Assembly: GCF_000482725.1 (NCBI RefSeq) | Contig: NZ_AXWP01000058.1 | Span: forward strand, 1-37,036 | Length of the DNA stretch: 37,036 nucleotides | Reading direction: 5' to 3' | Origin: Psychromonas arctica DSM 14288 | GTDB lineage: Bacteria; Pseudomonadota; Gammaproteobacteria; Enterobacterales; Psychromonadaceae | Shown: piece by piece, positions 1-7,056 of the stretch | How positions within the stretch are numbered: position 1 is the stretch's first letter | How the letters are laid out: each line of letters starts with the position of its first letter | Made by a program: the position numbers and the translations under genes | The notes under the pieces: generated by a model | Seen by the model: only the letters and a program-made list of their open reading frames with translations | Told to the model about the DNA's origin: nothing | The model's database searches: none

Positions 1-2
1 CA

Positions 3-326
3 GAGAAAGGTAAGACAACAGAAGCTTCTGCTCGATTCTATATTAGCTCCGCGGATTTAAGTGTTAATGAATTTGCTAATGCGGCTCGAGAACACTGGGC
101 TATCGAAGTTAAACTGCATTGGAAACTCGATACCGCAATGCATGAAGATGCCAGCAGAGTTAGAAGAGAAAATTCTGCAGAAAACTATGCAACGGTGCGT
201 CATACCGCACTTAATCTGCTAAATGCGGACAAAACATTTAAAGCAAGTATCAAGAGAAAACAAAAGAAGGCCAATCGAAATACAGATTACATCGAGCGAG
301 TCCTTACAGGGCAAGGTGCTTCATGA
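3..326 (+). CDS. ISAs1-family transposase, C-terminal fragment (cut by window edge)
   Basis: The reading frame is open from the first bases of the window to a TGA at 324-326, so about 107 C-terminal residues are visible and the start lies outside. The visible protein contains REHWAIEVKLHWKLD followed by HEDASR and a Lys-rich tail. This is the typical end of ISAs1-family DDE transposases (H repeat-associated proteins), where the glutamate of 'HWAIE' is the last catalytic acidic residue. The stop codon lies just inside the putative terminal inverted repeat, as is usual for compact insertion sequences. Nothing in the visible part is broken. Whether the whole element is intact cannot be judged from here. 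Confidence 0.88.
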   Translation, partial: EKGKTTEASARFYISSADLSVNEFANAAREHWAIEVKLHWKLDTAMHEDASRVRRENSAENYATVRHTALNLLNADKTFKASIKRKQKKANRNTDYIERVLTGQGAS

Positions 327-336
327 TTTCGCCCTG
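317..336 (+). mobile_element. putative right terminal inverted repeat of the ISAs1-type element
   Basis: The bases ending in 'atttcgccctg' directly follow the transposase stop codon. Ends reading CAGGGC inward are typical of ISAs1-family elements. The left end and the target duplication are outside the window, so the boundary at 336 is inferred. Confidence 0.5.
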
Positions 337-573
337 GACTGAAGCTAACCTCGCTGCTAAATCGGTAAGGGTATAGTTTAAATACTGATTACTTTTTAAA
401 TTCATACTGTTATCCATGTATGCGGAAATTTGTTTATATAAAACTAGTGTAGTTTAAAACACAAAAAATACTCAAAAGGTAGTAATGTTTATTTTAAGTC
501 AGATGGGAATTACAAATATGATGGAGAGCAAATCCATAGTGTTGACTTCTTAACGAAGTACTTAGTCTTTATT
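337..573. other. intergenic region between the IS end and the M50 operon
   Basis: AT-rich sequence with no convincing gene. One stop-free stretch of about 50 codons near 470-620 on the plus strand has no start codon with a ribosome binding site and overlaps the end of the minus-strand M50 gene. No strong T-tailed hairpin was found for that operon. Confidence 0.5.
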
Positions 574-2718
574 CTATTGAAAATGAGCGGAGAAGAAGAG
601 TGTAAGTATTCGAGATAGATAAGCAGCGAAGCTATCTGGTTGATGATTAACTTTCACAATAACTTTAGCGGCTAAATAATGCTCAGTATAATTTACAAAA
701 ATCAATTCAACTTGATACACGGCCTCAAGTACAGTGCGCCCCTCTTTATCTCGGGCATCAACGATTATTGCACCGCCACCAGCAGTCCCTAATTTAGCAC
801 TCGGTAATTGGAATGATGCCTGTGGAATTTCTTGTCCGGTTGTGGCATTGAAGGTAGACATAGGCTGGCTATTTAATTTAACCTGCCAATTGATCTGCTT
901 CATTTTAAGCTGCTCAAACTTATTCTGAGGGATAATGGCTTTGATGGACACTTTATTCAGGTCAATAACATAACCTAAAATATCTCCTTTACGATAAAAA
1001 CGACCTGGCATATCCAGAGCTTTGGGGATAGATATCACTCCGGCTAATTTACTCTTTACAGCTAAGCTATCAATTCCAACTTGTATATCCGCTAAAGTTG
1101 CTTGTGCATGTTGAATTTCTAATTTGAGAACCTGAGTTGCCGAAGGCCCTTCCATAAATGCTTGATTTTCTCGAATTTCAAGTTCCGCTATTTGTGCTTT
1201 AATTAATTGCTTTTTAGTTACTAATTCTGGGTTTTCAAGCTCAAATAAAATATCCCCGACCTTCACTTGCTCATTATTATTTTTCAATACTGCTTTCATA
1301 AAACCGTCACTTTTCACTCGTATTGAAGCGGCTTCTGGTAAGGTTGCGATCCCTTCAATATGTGAGCTCCAATGTAAAGGATAAAAAAACAACAACGAAA
1401 ACAATAAAATGATCGGTAAAGTCGTTAAGGTTAATCGCTTAAATCGACCGTGCTCTTTGGCTAACATAAATAAGGTTTTAAGCGCGGAAAAAGTGGGTAA
1501 TAAAAGTTGCTGCAACAAGTACCATAAAGCTAATATAACACCAATAATAAAATAATGACTGGCCACAAAAAAAGCGATACTAAAGCTTATGATCAGTTTA
1601 TAAATACCAGCAGCAATCCCATAAAAAAGAAACCATGAGCGTTCTCCATCAGCAGTTATTGGGGAAGGGTTGGGTAAAGTATGACGATCCAATCCTAATA
1701 GAAAACGCTGACACAGATAAGCAAGATATTTACTTGAGCGACTAGCAAGATTGGGAATCTCAATAGCATCAGAAAACACATAATAACCATCAAAACGCAG
1801 TAAAGGATTACCGTTAACAAACAGTGTAGAAAGCCCGGCAACAACGGCAATATTAAAGGCAATATCACGCGCAATACCATCATCCATCACAGACCAGCAA
1901 AGAATACTCAAAGCGGCCAGTAATAACTCAATAAAAATACCCGCCGCAGCGACCATCATACGTTGATTTTTATCGCTGAATTGATGGCTGGTTGATGCAT
2001 CGACATAGGGAACGGGCATAAATACAATAAACAATACCCCCATATCATGGACTTCGCCCCCCCAATATTTAGTTGAAATTGCGTGCCCTAGCTCATGAAA
2101 AAATTTAACCAATGGGTATAACAGCCAGATGAGAACTAGATTTTGAGGCCCCATAAAGCGTACCGAAAAATGCTCAGCCAATGCTTGCCAATGACCTACA
2201 GCAACACTGCTACCCAACATAATTAAGCATGCGCTTAATATCAATACCCAGCGATTAAATACACCTGCAAATAAAGGCGTTATCTTCTCAAGCCAAAGGT
2301 CAGGATCCCACAACGATAACTTAAATGATAAAGGGCGCGACCAAATACGCATTTTTTGTTGCCGTTGATGTTGACTATAACGTTGATAAAGATCCTCTAC
2401 AGAAACAGAAATGTCACCTTGCAGTAAACCTTTTAGCTGAAGCGTAGCAATGACGTTAATAATATCGATGTGTTCAAGCGCCTGCTCCCCCTCGAGGTCA
2501 AGACAATGTTGATAGGCTTGTTCAATACTATGTGAGCCGTCAAGGCATTGAATAAACTGAAACACCAATTCAGTACAACGAAAATGCGAACTCGACAGCG
2601 TATCTGCAACAATATGCCATATTCGTTGACGATACACATGTTGGTAAAAAGTCACATGCGACCGAAGTTTAGGTTTAAGCTGGGCAATTGAATCCCATGT
2701 CTGTTGGTCAACTATCAT
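574..2718 (-). CDS. PqqD-like / M50 site-2-protease-like / HlyD-type fusion protein
   Basis: 714 residues with three modules. Residues 1-110 look like a PqqD-type winged-helix domain, the fold used as peptide recognition element in RiPP systems. Residues 150-450 are a multi-spanning membrane core with the zinc motif HELGH at 208-212. It also has a downstream NPLLRFDGYY motif (304-313), whose Asp matches the third metal ligand of M50 proteases. From residue 455 to the end there is a barrel-sandwich (lipoyl-like) half, a short helical hairpin and the second half, as in HlyD-type adaptors. Proteins of this architecture are annotated as putative peptide zinc metalloproteases. The start lies 3 bases after the stop of the GAF/HlyD gene, so the two form one operon. 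All metal-binding residues are present. The substrate is unknown, and no peptide precursor, TolC-like gene or ATPase lies within the pair. Domain calls come from motifs only. Confidence 0.85.
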   Translation of the reverse strand: MIVDQQTWDSIAQLKPKLRSHVTFYQHVYRQRIWHIVADTLSSSHFRCTELVFQFIQCLDGSHSIEQAYQHCLDLEGEQALEHIDIINVIATLQLKGLLQGDISVSVEDLYQRYSQHQRQQKMRIWSRPLSFKLSLWDPDLWLEKITPLFAGVFNRWVLILSACLIMLGSSVAVGHWQALAEHFSVRFMGPQNLVLIWLLYPLVKFFHELGHAISTKYWGGEVHDMGVLFIVFMPVPYVDASTSHQFSDKNQRMMVAAAGIFIELLLAALSILCWSVMDDGIARDIAFNIAVVAGLSTLFVNGNPLLRFDGYYVFSDAIEIPNLASRSSKYLAYLCQRFLLGLDRHTLPNPSPITADGERSWFLFYGIAAGIYKLIISFSIAFFVASHYFIIGVILALWYLLQQLLLPTFSALKTLFMLAKEHGRFKRLTLTTLPIILLFSLLFFYPLHWSSHIEGIATLPEAASIRVKSDGFMKAVLKNNNEQVKVGDILFELENPELVTKKQLIKAQIAELEIRENQAFMEGPSATQVLKLEIQHAQATLADIQVGIDSLAVKSKLAGVISIPKALDMPGRFYRKGDILGYVIDLNKVSIKAIIPQNKFEQLKMKQINWQVKLNSQPMSTFNATTGQEIPQASFQLPSAKLGTAGGGAIIVDARDKEGRTVLEAVYQVELIFVNYTEHYLAAKVIVKVNHQPDSFAAYLSRILTLFFSAHFQ

Positions 2719-2721
2719 GGT

Positions 2722-4707
2722 TTAAGGCGTCCATGACCAAAACCACAAACGTAACCAGTCAGTTAAACGGTGCAGTCCTATCCAAGCTAGACTTTTTTGA
2801 CCCACTTCTATTTTTCCTAACCCAGCCATGCCAGGACGTAATAATATAGCGTTAGGCAAATGCGAAGAGGAAAGGCTGGCTTCGGTTCGATACCAAGTGT
2901 AATCCCCTTCTTGCTCATAGACGATAGCCACTTGCTCGATAGTTAACGGTATCGAATGATTAGGGTAAGCAGTTAACATCAATGAACCTTTTTGCCCTGT
3001 TTGCAAGTATGCGATATCACGTTCATGAATTTTTAATACTACACGGTAATCATCTAGTGGGGCGACCTCAAAAAGTACCTGCCCTTGTTCAACGGGCGCA
3101 CCTAATGAACGAGATAAATCCCCCTCAATAATAATGCCAGATAATGGAGAAAGTAACTTGGCGCGCTGTAGACGACTATCAGCCTGAGCAATATGAATGT
3201 CTGCTTGGGCGATTTGGGCTTTAATGATGCGTGATTTAGCATGGCTTAATGTCGCAAGTTCCTGTCGATATTGCTTTTGATATTCTTCTTTTTTACTCAA
3301 CCAACCGCGCTTTTCTAACTGTAAAGGACGATCGTCCAGTTGAGCCAATAGCGTCCCCTTTTGTACTTGTTCTCCTGCACGCGAAAAAGCGCTGTCGATA
3401 TACCCGTCAAATGGGGCAACCACCGCTCGCTGTATACGCCCCTCAAGCGTTGCCTCGGAACTAACTCTGAAATCCTTATCAACAACAAAGGTCATCAACA
3501 ATAACAAAATCACACCAACCGATAAGGGTAATTTACCAAACCTACCTTGATTCATTCGCGTTAAGTAAGCACGGGAGCGCCCCATTATGTGCTCAGGAAT
3601 ACTTTGACTACCGCGCTGATGTAACCCTACTAAGGGCCCTAACAAGCGAGCTAACAGAGTAAGCTCAGTTAAATATTTAGAAGCCATAAGCTCGTTATTA
3701 GCATTATCATCTATTGCGTGTTGATCAAGCGGTTCTATGTTGGATAGCTTTTGGGTAGACAGCTTTTTGGTAGAAACGGCTTTGGCAGTTAGTTCGTTAG
3801 TAGAAACCGATAACGTTGGGTCTTCTTGAGCTTCTGATTGAAATTCACATAATAATATCGCAATCGTTTGTTCATTATTTTTAAGCGGTATAGATATTAA
3901 GGCGTTATTCTCATGTTGTAAGAGTAATCGCTGATGTTCTGGATAATCAATAAGATCTTCAACCTCAGCACTTAGAAAATATCGCCCTTCAGCGCTATCT
4001 TTCATTTCCATCATCGCCTGTTGTAAACCAACAACTAGGTTACTACGCTGATCAAAATGAGCACTGTGCGATAACGCTTTTACTTCAACGTCATTGCCAT
4101 TAACAATACCCAATGAAACTCGATCAAATAGCCAACAACGTGAAACTTCATTGACTAATGTCATGTTAGCTTGTTGCGTTTCAGAACAAGACAAAATCGC
4201 CTGAATAATCGCTAAATAATTTAAAGGGGTTTGCTTAGTCTGGTCTTGATTACTTTTCTCTGGCTTTTCTTTTAATGCATCCTGTGATGGTCTGACTGTA
4301 TCGCCTGTTTTTTTAATATTGTTTAATAATAATTGTAACCAACTTTGCCCCCATTTCAGCATCTGTAACAACACCGCTTGTTGAGTGATTTTAGCTTCGA
4401 CCTCAAGGATCACTGCACCAGATGAATCAGCACAAAAGGACAGCGGATAAGCGATGATCAGTGTGTCATTAGATTTTTTAGAAGTGTTGTTATCAGCAGG
4501 CAACTGTTTACCCATGGTCACCACTGGCGATAATTGTACTTTCAATAAAGGTAAACTCTGCAATAACCTATCGCAATCAATCGATGAGTTCGGCCAGTAC
4601 GCTATCGGTTTAGCATCACTACCTTCATGCAAATGCTTAACAACTATCGATGCCTGAACATTTGGAATCATCAAACACAGTTGTTCAAGCCAATTTTGAA
4701 CTATCAC
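2722..4707 (-). CDS. GAF-like domain / HlyD-type periplasmic adaptor
   Basis: 661 residues. The long cytoplasmic N-terminal part (1-390) contains a GAF-like region at about 160-290. A low-complexity linker (about 298-322) follows, with repeated VST..L and KLS motifs. One membrane segment lies at about 393-409. The C-terminal part has an HlyD/RND-adaptor layout: first lipoyl half (APFDGYI, about 431-460), a short helical hairpin with AQADIHIAQADSRLQRAKL, second lipoyl half (LSPLSGIIIEGDL) and a beta-barrel ending near 661. This is a membrane-fusion protein with an added cytosolic sensor-like domain. It is the first gene of the operon with the M50 fusion protein. The pair probably spans from cytosol to periplasm and handles an exported substrate, but that is inference. 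No recognisable operator was found upstream. Confidence 0.83.
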   Translation of the reverse strand: MIVQNWLEQLCLMIPNVQASIVVKHLHEGSDAKPIAYWPNSSIDCDRLLQSLPLLKVQLSPVVTMGKQLPADNNTSKKSNDTLIIAYPLSFCADSSGAVILEVEAKITQQAVLLQMLKWGQSWLQLLLNNIKKTGDTVRPSQDALKEKPEKSNQDQTKQTPLNYLAIIQAILSCSETQQANMTLVNEVSRCWLFDRVSLGIVNGNDVEVKALSHSAHFDQRSNLVVGLQQAMMEMKDSAEGRYFLSAEVEDLIDYPEHQRLLLQHENNALISIPLKNNEQTIAILLCEFQSEAQEDPTLSVSTNELTAKAVSTKKLSTQKLSNIEPLDQHAIDDNANNELMASKYLTELTLLARLLGPLVGLHQRGSQSIPEHIMGRSRAYLTRMNQGRFGKLPLSVGVILLLLMTFVVDKDFRVSSEATLEGRIQRAVVAPFDGYIDSAFSRAGEQVQKGTLLAQLDDRPLQLEKRGWLSKKEEYQKQYRQELATLSHAKSRIIKAQIAQADIHIAQADSRLQRAKLLSPLSGIIIEGDLSRSLGAPVEQGQVLFEVAPLDDYRVVLKIHERDIAYLQTGQKGSLMLTAYPNHSIPLTIEQVAIVYEQEGDYTWYRTEASLSSSHLPNAILLRPGMAGLGKIEVGQKSLAWIGLHRLTDWLRLWFWSWTP

Positions 4708-5127
4708 TTATATCAACTTCCTGTAGATAAATTTATGTTCGCAGTGACGAACTAAAGTGCATAGCCATTTGACTGGCCTCGAAAGAGTGAGCAAAAAATA
4801 TTCAGAATAAAATATCAATACAGAACAATCGTTAAATAAAAGGTTTAATATTTAGAAAATAGGTAAATGTCTATACCGAAACACCGCATTTAATACTCAA
4901 ATAGGGTTAATAAAAGAGAGTATATACCCGTTATCATTCAAGGTGTAAAAATCTAAGCATTTATACAATAAGCGATATCAGCATAGACCATTGAAAGCGA
5001 TTGCATCATGGGTGAAGAAAATATAGTGCTAGATAGTATCTACTTTCAAATAGTTAACAATTCGAAAGTAGTATTAATAAATGTCTAATATCACTTTTAC
5101 AGTAACATCAATAAAAATGTATTGTGA
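4708..5127. other. 420-bp intergenic region upstream of the GAF/HlyD gene
   Basis: Very AT-rich with no convincing ORF. It should hold the promoter of the minus-strand GAF/HlyD-M50 operon and the 3' end of the ABM gene transcript. A copy of an interspersed repeat lies at 4921-4941. Confidence 0.5.
4921..4941. repeat. interspersed repeat copy 1 (tatatacccgttatc family)
   Basis: The 21 bases here match 35551-35571 with one mismatch: tatatacccgttatc, then one variable base, then ttcaa. The second copy is the left arm of a palindromic unit. Here the right arm is poorly preserved. Confidence 0.6.
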
Positions 5128-5445
5128 TTAAAGGCCATAATCACGCTCTACTTTTGAAATACGTACTTTAAAACTATCGTACCAAGATTTACGCCCTGAT
5201 TTTTGGGCTTGTAGATGCTCGCTGTTAGCTTTCCAGTTTTTAATTGCCTCTAAATCCCTCCAGTAAGAGACGGTAATTCCTACCTCTTCTCTTGCTGATT
5301 CAATTCCTAAAAAGCCAGGTTGCTGCTGAGCAAGTTCAACCATCCTATCAGCCATCTCTACATAACCGTCCTCTTTTTCAGTCCGAATAGAAGTAAAAAT
5401 TACTGCGTAATAAGGCGGGGTAGGTGTATTCGCGATTGCTGACAT
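5128..5445 (-). CDS. ABM-fold antibiotic biosynthesis monooxygenase-like protein
   Basis: 105 residues, the usual size of a single ABM (dimeric alpha+beta barrel) protein. The central motifs PGFLGIESAR, GITVSYWRDLEAIKNWK and the C-terminal VRISKVERDYGL are characteristic of the subgroup annotated as antibiotic biosynthesis monooxygenase. Members are small soluble enzymes acting on quinones, haem or polyketides, and the substrate here is unknown. The ATG is preceded by tggag with good spacing. The gene lies downstream of yhhJ in the same direction, but the Rdx-family remnant and nearly 500 bases separate them, so it is probably transcribed on its own. A second, different ABM protein lies upstream of the exporter operon at 11408-11743. 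Confidence 0.85.
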   Translation of the reverse strand: MSAIANTPTPPYYAVIFTSIRTEKEDGYVEMADRMVELAQQQPGFLGIESAREEVGITVSYWRDLEAIKNWKANSEHLQAQKSGRKSWYDSFKVRISKVERDYGL

Positions 5446-5550
5446 AATGGCTCCAGAGAATTAAATGTACGCATTAAAAACATACAATAAGAGTGGAAAA
5501 ATAAATATTTTGTTATCTTATATCTCCTTGGGTAGTGACATAATGACTAA

Positions 5551-5808
5551 TCAAGACACGCTTTTATTCGTTTTACGATCAATACTGCCTAAGTCTTTAT
5601 CTGGGGGGATAACATCTCTGACCAACTGCTTTAATTCGGTTATTTCGGGGAAGCCACCTTCTCCGGATAATAATGACACCTCATCTAACTCGTTTTCAAA
5701 AGTGCTTAGTAACCTTGGGTCATCCACGATGGCTCGCATTAACCAGCGACATTTTTTACAGTATTTAACTTCTATTTTGTGCGTGGGTGTAACGCTCCAA
5801 AGAAAGAT
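5551..5808 (-). pseudogene. Rdx-family (SelW/SelT-like) gene remnant, no start codon and internal deletion
   Basis: The minus-strand frame from the TGA at 5809-5811 to the stop at 5551-5553 encodes IEVKYCKKCRWLMRA, then LLSTFENELDEVSLLSG, then EGGFPEITELKQLVRDV and a DLGSIDRK tail. These are the landmarks of the Rdx thioredoxin-like family, including the redox CxxC (CKKC, both codons TGT). Two defects are visible. There is no ATG or GTG between the upstream stop and the CxxC; an ATG further up is in another frame and runs into a TAG. About 20 residues normally found between 'EVSLLSG' and 'GGFPE' (the GGVFEI...W strand) are missing without a frame change. The opposite-strand ORF over the same bases has no recognisable features. 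Family assignment is from memory of motifs. Confidence 0.72.
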
Positions 5809-5928
5809 TCAATCATTGAAAATAAGTAATACTTCAACATCAAGTTTATTGATTGAATTTAAGGAATAAGTCACCAATAGTATCGTTCAGTCAGCGGATT
5901 AAACCTTGAAACACCTACTTTCTTTGTC

Positions 5929-7056
5929 TCATTTACTCACTGAAATAGAGCGTCGGAATAATGCCAAACTAGCAGATAAGAAAATCGCCCCAAGGCCAAT
6001 AATAATCAGTAGCTCAGACCAAATAATATTCAACCCTGCTCCTCGAAAAGCGACCGCTTGAAAGAAAGCCATATAATGACGAGAAGGAAAAAACCAAGTT
6101 AAAGGTTGTATGATCATCGGTTGGCTTTCAATCGGAGTCAATCCCCCCGAAAGCATCATAATAGGCATGATCACCATCATCAGTAATAATGCAAACTGCG
6201 CCATTGTTCGTGCAATCGTCCCCAAAAAAATGCCAATAGCAGCGGAAGCAAATAGGTAGATCCCCGTTCCGCCAAGCAATAACCATCGTGAGCCTGCAAC
6301 CGGTACATCGAGTAGACCTTCGACAACAAACAACATCGATAACATGAACGCGACAAGTATAATTAACCCATTGGCCCAGACTTTGGCAATCGCAATTTGA
6401 AATGAAGTTAACGGCATAACCAAGAGATGTTCGATAGTCCCATGTTCACGCTCACGCAATAAAGCAGCCCCAGTCAATATAATGGTCAGCAAGGTTATTT
6501 GATTAAGTAACGCATTAATTGCACCAAACCACATCCCCGTACCATTGGGATTAAAAGCACGTCGCTGAACCAGTGTCACAGGGTAAGTAGTGGCCTTATC
6601 GGAACGATTTACAAAATAATTTACCTCGCTAGTCACGATACTCTGAATATAGCTATTACCAAGACTTGCCTGCGAGACAGCAGTGGCATCAATATCTATT
6701 TGCACACTGGGTTGATTGCCTTCTCGCACCTGTTTTTCAAAATCAGGTGGAATACTCACCACAAACATAAAGCGGTCGTGATCCATGGATTGATCAACTT
6801 GATCTGGGCTAATTAACACGGGTACTTTAAAATAAGGAGGATAAAGTGCACTGGCAATACTGCGAGAGAGTTCAGAGTGATCTTCATCAACAATCGCAAC
6901 CGATGCATTATTTACCGACTCACTCATCGCAGTAGCCTGCGAATAGATGTCTAACGTAAATGCAAATACGATAAATCCAACCACAAAAACATCAGCAAAA
7001 ACACTACGCAGCTCTTTAACTCCAAGCCAGAAGATATTAATCCAAACTTTGAACAT
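5929..7056 (-). CDS. yhhJ: ABC-2 type permease, YhhJ-like
   Basis: 375 residues, close to E. coli YhhJ (374). One N-terminal membrane segment (about 20-38) is followed by a large periplasmic domain (about 40-175). A C-terminal set of five or six membrane segments carries the ABC-2 signature around LREREHGTIEHLLVMPLTSFQ. It ends the yhiI-rbbA-yhhJ operon, and its ATG immediately follows the rbbA stop with no gap. With the two-ATPase protein RbbA and the adaptor YhiI it should form an envelope exporter. The substrate is unknown. Confidence 0.9.
   Translation of the reverse strand: MFKVWINIFWLGVKELRSVFADVFVVGFIVFAFTLDIYSQATAMSESVNNASVAIVDEDHSELSRSIASALYPPYFKVPVLISPDQVDQSMDHDRFMFVVSIPPDFEKQVREGNQPSVQIDIDATAVSQASLGNSYIQSIVTSEVNYFVNRSDKATTYPVTLVQRRAFNPNGTGMWFGAINALLNQITLLTIILTGAALLREREHGTIEHLLVMPLTSFQIAIAKVWANGLIILVAFMLSMLFVVEGLLDVPVAGSRWLLLGGTGIYLFASAAIGIFLGTIARTMAQFALLLMMVIMPIMMLSGGLTPIESQPMIIQPLTWFFPSRHYMAFFQAVAFRGAGLNIIWSELLIIIGLGAIFLSASLALFRRSISVSK

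Noticed and set aside
470-620. Possible small peptide gene beside the M50 operon
   Set aside because: Open frame but no start codon or ribosome binding site, and it enters the M50 coding region on the opposite strand.
5465-5869. 134-codon plus-strand ORF
   Set aside because: Its sequence has no recognisable features, and the opposite strand over the same bases encodes clear Rdx-family motifs.
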